Shown: positions 12,398 to 22,749 of the stretch, in pieces
Layout: each line of letters opens with the position of its first letter
Position numbering within the stretch: the first letter of the stretch is position 1
Assembly (NCBI GenBank): GCA_963921425.1
Contig: OY992835.1
Location: 18,104,001-18,168,000, forward strand
Direction of reading: 5' to 3'
Origin: Dryas octopetala
Lineage: Eukaryota > Streptophyta > Magnoliopsida > Rosales > Rosaceae
Length of the DNA stretch: 64,000 bases
Translations under genes and position numbers: made by a program
Notes under the pieces: generated by a model
Told to the model about the DNA's origin: nothing
Seen by the model: only the letters and a program-made list of their open reading frames with translations
Databases searched by the model: none

Positions 12398-12400
<3 letters not shown>
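12347..12400 (+). pseudogene. Fragment resembling the start of a CC-NBS-LRR resistance gene
   Basis: The frame opens MALEVVDGALLSTSFQ, close to the N-terminus typical of RPP13-like CC-NBS-LRR proteins in woody eudicots (MALE-VGGA-LSA-LQ pattern, from memory). After Gln16 a few codons lead into a (CT)n tract and all similarity ends. The 200 bases upstream have the CT-rich character of a 5' UTR. The fragment may have been captured by the repeat around it. The match is short, so this remains tentative. Confidence 0.4.

Positions 12401-12402
<2 letters not shown>

Positions 12403-12440
<38 letters not shown>
12403..12440 (+). repeat. (CT)n microsatellite
   Basis: An uninterrupted CT run followed by further CT-rich sequence to about 12540. 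It generates spurious Leu-Ser and Arg-Glu frames on both strands. Confidence 0.95.
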
Positions 12441-12444
<4 letters not shown>

Positions 12445-12789
12445 CCAGCCACCATACACCAAACATCTCTCTGTCTCCCTGACCTCATCTCTTTCTCTCT
12501 CTCCCCAACCTCATCTCTCTCTCTTTCTTTTTCTTTTCCCGGCGATTTCGTTGCCTCATCTCGCCCCCGCCGCCGAAACCCACTGAAACCCAGAAATCCC
12601 ACCCCAAGCCAATATTTTCACCGAAATTTTTGAAATTTTGACGAAAATATTTTGGTATCGTGATAAAATCTCCTCCTCCCCAAAAAACGAAATTTTCCTC
12701 ATTGCCTAAGCCTAATTATTTTTAAGGAAATGATAGGTGCCTTCTTTTTTTGCCTTATCCTTGTGCCTTCTTTCTTCTCTTGTTTATTC

Positions 12790-13046
12790 TACTGTTCACG
12801 ATCGGAATCGTTCATTTTTTATATCACTCTCTAAATATCTTCTTTATAAAAAATTAATCAAATCGAAAATCATTTAGTCATCTACTGTTATCAAATAATT
12901 GATAGTGAATATAACTGTTTTCAAAACCGTCTATTTATTTGATAAGAGTTAGATAACTAAAACGATTTCTGATTCATTCAAATTTTTACAAAGATGATCT
13001 TTTAAGAGTGATCTAGAAAATGAACAGTTTAGATCGTGAGACTATA
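12790..13046. mobile_element. Foldback MITE with about 100-bp arms
   Basis: Left arm CACGATCGGAATCGTTCATT... pairs with the inverted right arm CACGATCTAAACTGTTCATT... for about 100 bp, ending in TTATCAAATA in both arms. The spacer is about 40 bp, so nearly the whole element can fold on itself. No coding capacity. The exact ends and TSD are unclear. Confidence 0.8.
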
Positions 13047-13870
13047 CTGCGCAATGAACAAGAGTAGAGAGAATGCACAAAGAGAAGGCTCAAAGGAGAA
13101 GGCACATAGCATTCCTCTTATTCCTAAATACTACTATACTGCACGGTGGGGTCTAGAATTGGAGTGGCTGGGTTTGGATGGGTTGTCCTTTATGGTTATT
13201 TAGGTTAAGGTTAAAATTGTACTTTAATAAATGAGAGAGCAGGGTTGTGTAATGAGAGGAAAAATGATGTGCATATAGTAGCCCTCTTGATTTAAAACCT
13301 CCTATATTTTTTCTACAAATTTGCCTCAAATGTTTTGAAGAAAGAAAGCAAAACCCAACCATTTCCACCACCGTCCTTCCCTCGCCCACCCACCTCTCTA
13401 TCGCCACCGTCCCTCATCACCGGTGGTGCCCCTTCCCCCTCCCCTCCAATCTACAAGTCAGGGACAAAGAAAGAGAAAGAGAAGGAAGGAGAGAGAGAAA
13501 GAACATGTTTTTCTACCATGTTCCTTATACTAGGAGAATTTTTTCAATGTAACAAATAAACCGTTACATGATATATCTAATCCAACGTGTAAGGTTATTA
13601 TTGGACGAAATGTTTATCTTTGTAGGATATAATATTAATAACATTCACCCATATTATGACACATATATTGGTTATATATGTGGTGGTGTATCGGTTACAC
13701 TGAAAAATCTTTCATACTAGCATTTGATCTAATCCTATTTAGTTGGTTCAATACCAAGCTATTAATACCATGAGCTGTCATTTTCACTGTAACATTCTAT
13801 TTCGTATTCATTTCTATCAAAGTAACAAATCGATATCCTATTCCATTTCTCAAGCTCTCGGCTAGGTAAG
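13047..13870. other. Intergenic, no gene seen
   Basis: Overlapping frames at 13153-13407 (-) and 13335-13559 (+) have no recognisable domains. A GA-rich tract lies at about 13465-13500. Confidence 0.5.
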
Positions 13871-13877
13871 GAAAATG

Positions 13878-14309
13878 GTACGTACAAGTTTTCTCTAGCT
13901 ATTTTTGTATTTTTTGATAATGGAAAATAACAAATAGCTGGATAGTTTAGGCTAATTGAGGAGTCTATGACCTCAAATAAGGCTGATTGAGGAGCCTTTG
14001 ACCTCCAAAACGTATAACACGTTAATTGTGAATTTTCTTGACACCTTGTTTATTGAGTTTGACACCCTTAAATAGGTGGAGAATACAAACCAAATAGAGA
14101 AAAAGAGGGAACAGATTTATCTGCCCACGACAACTTACATGGAGCAAAAATAGGAGTCATAAGTCAAATAACAACTGACTCACGTTAACTCCCACTAACT
14201 TGACTCCTTATCTTAACAAGTCTCATTATCCTAACAAACTAACATCAAGACTTATTCAAATATCAGAAAATTAATAAAATAGATTGCAATGAAAATTGTA
14301 ATCGTAATA
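13878..14309 (-). repeat. 3' LTR of the gag-only element
   Basis: The downstream LTR on the minus strand. It differs from the other LTR by scattered substitutions and a few small indels (for example near 14008, where the partner has an extra AGAAAAG-type insertion), so insertion is not very recent. Confidence 0.9.
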
Positions 14310-14399
14310 ACTCTTCCTCCCTTAGAAAACAACATTGTCCTCAAGGCTACTTCTTCAACACATGTCTGGTTTCATAACCACGTCACCATCTTCTTCCTC

Positions 14400-15241
14400 C
14401 CAACAAGGTGATATTATGAACAACTTTTTACACCGATGTCCCGGCTTGTATCATCACAATTAAAACATAGGCCCTTATTTCTCCGCTCTTGCATTTCTAC
14501 ACTTGTTAATTATTTCACGCGGATAGGTGATGGTGGTGCCAACTTGTTGGGTGATGTGTTTTCCTTTGATTGAGATAAAGTTCTAGCTTCGTAGAGGCGT
14601 GCCAACCCAATGGTCGTAGACAATGTTGCAGGTCTTCCAGCTTGCACATCAACACGAACAGAATCTACCAACCCACTAATAAAACAACTTACTTGTCGAG
14701 CTTGTGGGAGTTGTCCTGCTTTGGTCAAGAGTCGTTCAAACTGTGTTTGGTAATCCTGCACGGTTCCAGTTTGCTGCAACTTTGTGAGTTCTCCAAAGAA
14801 ATCACAATACTGATTTAGACCGAAACGAGAAAAAAGGTTGTCTCGAAACTCTTCCAAAGTGATGAGAGTCAGCTCTTGCTTCAGGAGTTAATACCACAAT
14901 TGTGCATCTCCTTCAAGATGAAAAGAGGCCAATGAAACTCGGTCGCCTTCTGGGGTGTCGTGAAATTGAAAGAATTGCTCTGCTCGGCAAAGCCAACTAG
15001 TTGGGTCTTCTCCTCCATTAAAGTGAGGAAAATTGATCTTCACCAATCTAGGAGCGATAGAACCCCTGGAGCCAGCAGGTTGTTTTCCGTTATCCTTCTT
15101 TTTGGTGGAACTCCCTCCATCTTCACGGTTGGGCAATGACTTGACCAGTACAACGAGCTCACCTAGTTGATCTTGGATTTGTTTTTGGTTGATGGTGAGG
15201 GAGTTTGCGTCTGCCTCCAACTTCTCTATGTGTTTGTCCAT
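14400..15241 (-). pseudogene. Damaged retrotransposon gag gene
   Basis: The frame starts at the ATG at 15241, 18 bases after the primer-binding site. It has a coiled-coil-like N-terminus (IEKLEADANSLTINQKQIQ), then the Retrotrans_gag core with FNGGEDPTSWLCRAEQFF and EGDAQLWY. A TAA at 14888-14890, probably a former CAA, stops it. The same frame then continues through FRDNLFSRFG, LTKLQQTGTVQDYQTQFE and QVSCFISGL to 14510. A zinc knuckle is still visible at about 14405-14475: CFNC is in one frame and GHRCKK in the next, so a frameshift splits it. The protein was probably a Ty3/gypsy-type nucleocapsid precursor. Confidence 0.85.
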
Positions 15242-15264
15242 TGCCAGGCTCTGATACCAAGCTA

Positions 15265-15701
15265 GTACGTACAAGTTTCCTCTAGCTATTTTTGTATTTT
15301 TTGATAATGGAAAATAACAAATAGCTGGATAGTTTAAGCTAATGGAGGAGTCTATGACCTCAAATAAGGCTAATTGAGGAGCCTTTGACCTTCAAAGAAA
15401 AGCGTATAACACGTTAATTGTGAATTTTCTTGACACTTTGTTTATTGAGTTTGACACCCTTAAATAGGTGGAGAATACAAACCAAATAGAGAAAACAAAG
15501 GAACATATTTATCTGCCCACTACAACCTAGATGGAGAAAAAATAGGAGTCATGAGTCAAATAACAACTGTCCCACGTTAACTCCCACTAACTTGACTCCT
15601 TATTTTAACAGGTCTCATTATCCTAACAAACTAACATCAAGACTTATTTAAATATCAAAAAATTAATAAAATAGATTGTAATGAAAATTGCAACCGTAAC
15701 A
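15265..15701 (-). repeat. 5' LTR of the gag-only element
   Basis: The upstream LTR on the minus strand, followed by the primer-binding site at 15247-15259. It pairs with 13878-14309. Confidence 0.9.
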
Positions 15702-15707
15702 GAAAAT

Positions 15708-16994
15708 CACAATTCTTCATCTTGTTTAATTTTTTGTTATCCCCAGTGACTTATATGTTAATTCTAATTTTTGTTTCTAATTTGTATTTGCACGGGTTTC
15801 CATTTTTGATAAATCATCTAAGTACGTTTTCACAAAGTCGGTTACCCTGTTCTTGGGTAAGCTATTTGAACTTGTTCATACCTAACTTATTTCTCCTTCC
15901 ATGTATTTAGATCTCTAAGATTATTTAAGGGTGCTTTAATTTCCTGGCTAAATGACTAAAAGTATTAAGTCCAAGACCAACTAGTCTAAACTTGTTGGGT
16001 CAGAAAACATAGTGACGATGCGATGATTTGATTGGCCTAAAACCACATCGCATACGGTGCCTGAACTATAGCTGATGTTCAGGGTGGCTTTGAAGCCGAG
16101 AGCATGAGTTGATGAGATCATGAAGAGGATGGTGATGGCAGTGAGGGTTGAGGAGGGAGGGAGGGAGGGAGATCAGAGATAAAGGGAGACACAAATTAAG
16201 AGAGCGATGCACGGAGACAGAGAAATGCGGATAGAAAAGCAAAGAGAAAGAGAGATGAAGATGCAAAGAGAGGGAAGATATGCAAAAAGAAGAAGAGATA
16301 GAAAGATAATAGATATATTATGTTCATAATTATCTCGTACATTAATTGAAATTCAAATAAGATAATATTGTTTTTAAAAAAAATAATGTTGAATAATATC
16401 TGATAATTTTTAGCTTAAAATTAGGGAAGGATAATTTGGATATTGAAAAAATTGAATTTTTTAGAAACAAAAAAAAAAAATTAGAATGCTGACGTGTAAT
16501 TAATAGGCGAATGCAAAGGACTTGACTATGAATTTGAAAATCACTGTCGGCTTTGGTCTAAAGACTATTTTTCTAAAGGACTTAAACCTAATTAGCTCTA
16601 ATTTTTATTGCTTGTCTAACTTCAAAAAATTATAACTTTTTCTCCCAAACTACAATCCACACAAACTAAACTTTGTGGGATTTATATCAACAAGTACTAT
16701 CCAACCATGGTCCCACTTCGACCATTACACCTCGAAAAATTGTGGTCTTTCACATAAACACAAAAGGGAAAATTTTAATTCCACCAAAACAAATTAGAGG
16801 AAAAGTTCTAATAACCTTAAACAACTTGCCCAAAAAGAGTTAAGCTAGAACGAAAATTCATCATATTCATTTTCTCCCACTTTATAACATTTTAACATGT
16901 TAAAATCGTATACATGCTTGTTGACTTAAAATAGTATTTTGGTTCAAAAAGTATCAAAATAGTCAAAAAATTTATTTTGAAAATTGAGGGTCTC
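15708..16994. other. Intergenic, no gene seen
   Basis: Purine-rich stretch at about 16140-16310 with GGGA repeats; otherwise AT-rich. No coding signal. Confidence 0.5.
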
Positions 16995-17242
16995 CTTATA
17001 GTTAGAGGTCGACAATGGGCCGGGTCGGACTTGGGCTTGAATTAGAATAGCCCAATAGGGTTTTCGGGCCGGGCCTGGGCCTTAATACACAAGCCCAAGG
17101 CTCGCCCGTCAGACTTGGGGCTTGCGGTCTTGGAGGGCCGGGCCAGGCTAGGCCAGAACGGGCAGCCCATAATGGGCCCAAAGCCTATTTACACACATAT
17201 ATATCTTTAATAAAAAAAAATATAGGATTTTGGCTATGTTTT

Positions 17243-17295
17243 GATTCGAACATGAGACCTCATATAACAAGCTTCAACTCTCAACCAACTGAGCT
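17243..17295 (-). repeat. tRNA-like segment with Pol III A and B boxes (left arm)
   Basis: On the minus strand: AGCTCAGTTGGTTGAGAG (17278-17295) resembles a tRNA D-arm/A box, and GGTCTCATGTTCGAATC (17242-17258) resembles the T-arm/B box, with spacing as in a tRNA. I could not fold a complete acceptor stem, so it is probably tRNA- or SINE-derived and not a working tRNA gene. Confidence 0.55.
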
Positions 17296-17514
17296 GACTA
17301 GTCTATTTGTCTAGTTTGTGAATCATAACATATTTAATAGCTTTTTCGTTTGTTTACTCTAATAAATTATTAATATGTTTATTAAGTTATTATATAATAT
17401 CATTATGTTAGTAATATTGTAATACCATAAATAATAAACTTTTAAAATCATATACAACATTACAATTATAATAAAACATAAATGTATATGTGTATATACA
17501 ACTATAATTAAAGT

Positions 17515-17995
17515 TATTAAACCACGATCGTTCGTTAATTCGACCATTGTTACCTCACTTTTAAATCTCCGATTGAGCTAATTTTTTTGCATATATTATC
17601 TTTGAGTGGGGAACTAAAACATGAATGATTCAGATCGTTGAAAACACGATTGAGATGTGAGCTTCTACATATAAATACACTTGAAGAGTATAATTCTAAT
17701 AACTTTCCTATTGAAACCTTATAGCTTCCATAATTGTGAAGACCACAACGTGTTTTCAACAATCTGAGCTGTTCATTTTCTATGTTCATAGTCAAAGATC
17801 ATCCTTACAAAAAATCGGCCAAATTGGAATTCATCTAACCGTTCGATTATCATTAGAAAAACCATGATCGTTCATAAGTTAGACCACCCTTACCTAACTT
17901 CTACATATCCGATTGAGCTAATTTTTTGCAGAGATAATCTTTGAGTGAAAAACTAAAAAATGAATGGTTCAGATTGTTGGAAACACAATTGCATC
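17515..17995. repeat. Repeat nested in the hAT element
   Basis: Two direct copies (about 17521-17650 and 17862-17992) share ATCGTTC, TCCGATTGAGCTAATTTTTT and TTCAG-TTG-AAACAC. An inverted, more diverged copy lies between them (about 17750-17860). Words such as AAAGATCATCC recall the MITE at 1561-1875. Confidence 0.6.
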
Positions 17996-18250
17996 GTATG
18001 TTTATAAAAATATGTAATAAAAACTCTAAACCCCAAACCAAACCCTAAATAATACTTTTAAAACAATCTACACCCCAAATAATTCACCCCAAATAATTCA
18101 TTTAAATATTTAATACAAAATTTGAGATTCCTTATATATTAGATTATTAATACATTATATAAATTATATAAAACCTAATTTATTAGAGTAAACAAATGAA
18201 AAAACCTGTTAAATATGTTATGATTCACAAACTAGACAAATAAACTAGTC

Positions 18251-18302
18251 AGCTTAATTGGTTGAGAGTTAAAGTTAGTTTTGTGAGGTCTCATGTTCGA
18301 AT
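18251..18302 (+). repeat. tRNA-like segment (right arm)
   Basis: The inverted partner of 17243-17295: AGCTTAATTGGTTGAGAG followed by GGTCTCATGTTCGAATA. The A box is weaker than in the left arm (TTAA for TCAG). Confidence 0.5.
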
Positions 18303-18905
18303 AAAAACATAGCCAAAATCTTATATATTTTTTTATTAAAGATATATATGTGTGTAAACGGGCTTCGGGCCGGGCTTTGTATCGGACTTCGGGTTGGGCT
18401 GGCCCAAACTTCGGGCCAGATTGGGCTTCGGGCCCAATGGGCCAGACGGGTTTCGGGTGAGATTCGGGCCTTAGGTTTTTTGGTGAGGCCTACTTATAGT
18501 GCAAGACATTCCAACTTTGATTTTTCAACTTATATTACACTTATACATTGATATTAAAAAATAATAAATTAAACTTAAAAAGAAAAGGAAATATTCTGTC
18601 CAATAAAATAATAAGTTAATAACACATGAGGTAAAAAAACAAATATTTGAGAAAAAAAGTTAAGATTGTTAGCATTACTGATTCATAAAAATATCCGATG
18701 CTAGTACGCTACTATGACTTGACAAATTCTTTATTTTTTGGACCTAAAAACTATACCATAATTTTTCATTGACCATACTACCCTCAATCTTTCCGGGTTT
18801 CCTCATCAATAGTCGGTATAAATATCAAAATAAAACGAAACTCCAAATCGAAAACCCTAGGCCGCCTTCCTCTAACTCGCCTCAGACTCAGAGATCGTCG
18901 AAGCT

Positions 18906-20473
18906 ATGTCCCGTAACTCCCGTTTTCTTCGTCCCTATCTCTGTACAGATGAATCACCAACCATAGAGACAGTTGATACTTCCAACGTTCCTGGTAAGTA
19001 ATCTACTTATCTCCTGCATTTAACTTGTGCTCTTGTCTTATAATATCATTCATGTCACAGTTTTCTTACGGCACAATGTTGCTGAAAAACAGAACCATGC
19101 ATTTTAACCATATATAAGATGTATTGAGCATTTGAGCGTGCATGGCATTAAACTGTGATGCATTGGTAGCTAGGGTTGGGTTGGGAATATTTTGATTGAT
19201 TGATTAATTAGGAGGGAATTGGAGGACTAGTAATGGTGTACCCTACTCGATCATTTAGTTATTTGGGACAATTAATGCTCTATTGATTTGATTATATCTA
19301 ATATTTGATGGTTTTGTGATCATCTTGGCTTATTTGTGATAATGTGCTGCAGCCCAACAAAAACCCGTAATTACAACATTAACAAGAATTTTCAATGAGA
19401 CATCTGAAGCGTTGGGAGATTCTCCAAATTTCATTTGGAAGCGTCAACTAAAAATCAATTCAGAGAACTTAGGCGAATTGTTTGACCAACTCAACAGCGG
19501 GGGCATATCTAAAAATGTTGCTGATAAGCTTGTTCAGCTATGCCAGGCATTGGATAATGGTGATTTTGGAACCGAGGTAGAGTAATATTGGAAACTTCAA
19601 ACTTGTAATCTATTTAATTGGATGAGCTTAATTTAGTAGTGGTTAATTTCTTTTGTTTCTTCCTGTTAGCAGATGCTTGTTACCTCTAACAACTTGGGTC
19701 GGCTTGAAACTGTCAGGCGGCTTATCTTGACACGGCAAACAATGTGAGATTAAATTTTTGGATTGTTTGGTCTACCTTATTTAGATATCTATCGGGTTCA
19801 CTTTATGTATCGTTTTTATTTTTGGGCATTCAAGATATTCAGGTACTTTTATATTGTGCATATATAATACAATTTGTGGTCTTAGCTAGGGTATTCCCTT
19901 TTAGTTTAACATAGTTAACCAACTTGATTATGATTGAGATCTGCAAATGTTAAAGAGTAGAGGAAAGGAATATCTATGAACTTGTTTGAATTTATATCCT
20001 ATTTTATATATAGGAAGTCATACAAGTGTAGTGTACTCTAGTGTAGGAAGTCATACAAGTGTAGTGTAGAATTTTATCCCATTTTATATTGCTTTCACGA
20101 ACCTACATCCCTAATCTTCCAGTTGCAAATTTGCACATGCACATATAATGTTTGGATTTCTGAAGTTTGCGAATTTGGATGTTCATTTTTCATCTTAAAT
20201 ATCTGCAGAATCAATGGTCCAGAGGCAATGAAGCTATTTGAGAAGAGGATGGGGTATCTAGATCCTCCTCAGGATGTAAGCAATAGACCCGAGTGTAGAA
20301 CTGTGGACGTAGATACGGGTGGGTGCTCCGAGCAGGATTTGAGGGACAAGTTTAATGCTCACGGTGAAATAGAATCTCTTAGGATGCTGGCTGGAGGAGC
20401 AGCCCATATAACCTACACAACAAGAGAAGGTGCAGAGAAGGCTGCAAAGAACTGTCTAAGCTGGTGGCGATAA
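18906..20473 (+). CDS. Mosaic gene: SEC31 C-terminus fused to RBM22/Cwc2-type RRM
   Basis: Proposed exons 18906-18993, 19353-19576, 19673-19743 and 20209-20473; every junction is GT-AG and in phase, giving 215 aa. Exons 1-3 read VDTSNVPAQQKPVITTLTR, then FNETSEALG, then KLVQLCQALDNGDFGT and LILTRQ, the pattern of the extreme C-terminus of the COPII outer-coat protein SEC31 (over 1,000 aa in full). Exon 4 reads NGPEAMKLFEKRMG, then EQDLRDKFNAHGEIESLRML, then ITYTTREGAEKAA, the start of the RRM of plant CCCH proteins related to the spliceosome factor RBM22/Cwc2. RNP-2 is degenerate and the RRM lacks its end. If intron 3 is retained, a TGA at 19745 ends a SEC31-only product. It may be a decaying duplicate or a new gene. 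Confidence 0.6.
19850..19995 (+). repeat. Dispersed repeat X, copy within intron 3 of the mosaic gene
   Basis: Carries TATTGTGCATATA, CTTAGCTAGGGT, CCCTTTTAGTTTAAC and GATTGAGATCTGCAAATG, as at 6.3, 7.05 and 20.65 kb. A 35-bp tandem repeat (GAAGTCATACAAGTGTAGTG) follows at about 20027-20070. Confidence 0.7.
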
Positions 20474-20488
20474 AGAAATGCCTGGTAG

Positions 20489-20590
20489 CAGATGCTTGTT
20501 ACCGCTACTGAATGGTCTGAATGGTCTAAGTGTTGGATTGTTTGGTCTAGCTTATTTTGATATTTGTCTATCCGGTTCACTTTATGTATG
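20489..20590 (+). pseudogene. Second, broken copy of the SEC31-derived exon
   Basis: AGCAGATGCTTGTTACC repeats the start of exon 3 of the mosaic gene (19671). It is followed by a frame LVTATEWSEW that resembles the SEC31 TTSEWDECNFW motif, which exon 3 itself has lost. The flanking GGATTGTTTGGTCTA and GGTTCACTTTATGTAT are also shared with 19760-19815. This shows that the 3' part of the SEC31 fragment was locally duplicated. Confidence 0.7.
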
Positions 20591-20960
20591 GTATATTTAT
20601 ATGAAGAAAGTGTTTGAAAACATTACACATCCACATATTTATTTACGAAGCTATTCAGGTATTCTTATATATATTGTGCATATAAATACAATTTTGTTGT
20701 CTTAGTTAGGGTATTTCCCTTTTAGTTTAACCCAGATAACCAATTTGATTATGAATGAGATCTACAAATGTTGAGCAGTAGAGGAAGGAAAGATGGGCAG
20801 AAACAAAAAAAAAAAAGCATTAGAGGAAAGGAATATCTATAAACTTGGTTGAATTTATATCCTATTCTATATATACAATAGAAATACATATACGTATGTC
20901 GACATGCACATCATAGATGTATGTTTGTATGTAGCAGGCTGAGCTGGGTCTGCCGTTTTA
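20588..20960 (+). repeat. Dispersed repeat X, long copy downstream of the mosaic gene
   Basis: The partner of 6238-6592: the two share ordered blocks over about 350 bp, ending in GCAGGCTGAGCTGGGTCTGCC. Confidence 0.75.
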
Positions 20961-22749
20961 CTTCTGTTTTGGCTTTTCTTTCAGTTTTTCATATACATTC
21001 AACGCATACTAACTGAGAGATGACAATGATAAATGTAGGACTTCGTTCTAATGGATAGAACCATGAGGTTAGAAAAATAGAGCCACTATCCATATACATC
21101 AAGACAAGCAAGTAATTATCTTGCCATTATGACCATTTCCCAAGTTTCATATGCATATTGCAATGAAGGCCCAAATCATATTGGTCGAATCTATTTGTAA
21201 GGGCCACGATCCTGTAAACTAATTATCCGAAACTCATTTTAGAGTAGATTATTTGCTAAACTAAAAACTCATTAATTTTAGAGTAGAATATTTGCTAAAC
21301 TAAAAACTCATTTTGTCTTTGTCGATCAATTCTTTATTGTGAAATGTTTGGATTCATTTTCTACTTTATCTTTCCCTTGTTTCAGCAACTAAACCAGTCC
21401 TCAGTAGTAAGGTTGATAAGTGCAAGACAGAGAATCTTAATAATAATCCATGATTGCCACATGGAATGAGAGCTAGCGTATGGCAAAGGTGATGACTTTG
21501 GTTAAGTGTCAACTTTAAGTCTTTAATTGAAGAAAAGCTAAAACCCACAAAACCCAAAACTTTGATTGCCATGAATATTCATGAAAAATGTTACAATTAA
21601 TCAATTGAAAAGTCACAATTTTACATGTAATTGTAAATCTCAGGCTTCAACACCACCCCAGAAAAAGAGGAGGAAGGTTCACAAAAAATAAAAAAGGAGG
21701 ACGAAGAAAAAGGTTTTATAGTAGGACACTATGTTTGAGAGCCACCTTCAACCGTGACGTGAGGGATTATATAGAATAATAAAGGATAACACACTCTCTC
21801 TCTTTTATTTTTTTCTTTAGTTTTTTAGCAAATAAGGTCAATTGCCAAAAAAAAAAAAAAACAAATAAGGTCAAGCACTGAAACTCCTTCTTACACGCCA
21901 TGAATGGTGGAAGAGATTCACTACCATTTCCCTCCCAAACTTTTAACCAATTAAGCAAGCAAAGCCTCAAAGTCCCCGAAACATCCGCTGCATTTGTCGC
22001 ACTCGTGCGTGACCCAGTCCCCGTGACAAAAGGTATCTTCCATTTTATTTTTTACTTTTTTTGTTTAGTGGGGTTGCTTAATTTAATTATGTTACGGCCT
22101 TACAGGACTCTAGGACTACTGTTAAGAGTCTTAATATTCATTAATGTTTACCACCTTCTAACCTTTGCCTTAAAATAATTATACGTTTGGTTTTCAAATG
22201 CTTCAGTATCTGATTACTCTTCTTAAATTCTTATTCTAATTTCTGAAAGTTGCTGTGAGTGTGAGTGAGCTGTTTTAAGTATATCCATATATGTATCTTG
22301 CCCATGCTGTGTATCCCTTTTGGTTCATATTGATGCTTGCTTTCAATCTGGTTCTGCTTTCTTCACCATTATAGAAGGAAAAGCTTGACACTGCCATTTC
22401 AACTACGATTACCATTTACCACCAATGTGGTCTTTATTCTTTAACTTGCAATTTGATGTGGGTTTCTTTCGATAAGGGTTGTTGGCCTTTGCCTTTCTGA
22501 TCAATCAATGCATGTAAAGTAGAATATGGACTACTGTAGTGTTAAAAGATCATAATTCTACTTCAGAGATTTCTGCTTAGTCTTATTGATAACTGAAGGT
22601 AGGCAGATGAGAATTGGTTTCGTTTTATATTCTTTAGAAGTCAGAAATTGCAAATTCTCCTCTATTATTCTCCTTCTTCCTCTTTCTCTTACCTCTTGTT
22701 ATTTGGCTGATATAGTTTATAATTGTGGGCTTACAATTTTTGGGCAACC
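20961..22749. other. Intergenic DNA and likely 5' UTR/intron of the next gene
   Basis: A 45-bp imperfect tandem repeat lies at about 21230-21310 (TTTGCTAAACTAAAAACTCA). A possible non-coding first exon ends at the donor AAAG|GTATCT (22033), with an acceptor at ATATAG (22717) just before the start codon at 22750. It includes a short upstream ORF from 21900. No other gene seen. Confidence 0.4.

Larger units (their letters stand above)
13877..15701 (-). mobile_element. Gag-only LTR retrotransposon
   Basis: The direct terminal repeats are about 435 bp (13878-14309 and 15265-15701) and nearly identical. Read on the minus strand, the LTR starts TGTTAC, and just inside the 5' LTR is TGGTATCAGAGCC, the usual primer-binding site for initiator tRNA-Met (15247-15259). 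A polypurine tract AAGGGAGGAAGAG abuts the other LTR (14310-14322). GAAAAT flanks both ends (13871-13876 and 15702-15707) and is a likely TSD. The interior of about 950 bp codes only for gag. There is no protease, reverse transcriptase or integrase, so movement would need another element's enzymes. Confidence 0.92.
17003..18492. mobile_element. Long-armed hAT-type element with 8-bp TSD
   Basis: CTTATAGT occurs on both sides (16995-17002 and 18493-18500). The outer ends (TAGAGGTCGACAA and, inverted, TAGGCCTCACCAA) and GGGCCGGGC-rich subterminal regions are typical of plant hAT elements. The arms (about 17003-17380 and 18165-18492) are inverted copies of each other for over 200 bp, including CTAGTTTGTGAATCATAACA. 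Each arm contains a tRNA-like segment. The AT-rich centre holds another repeat (17515-17995). No transposase frame. Confidence 0.8.

Noticed and set aside
12213-12602. Leu-Ser and Arg-Glu repeat proteins
   Set aside because: Translation of a (CT)n microsatellite on both strands.
17243-17295. Functional tRNA gene
   Set aside because: A and B boxes are present but I could not find a matching acceptor stem or a convincing anticodon arm.
21900-22178. Upstream frame MNGGRDSLPF as the start of the 160-aa protein
   Set aside because: Splicing from 22033 to 22717 puts a stop just before the ATG at 22750, so it can only be an upstream ORF.
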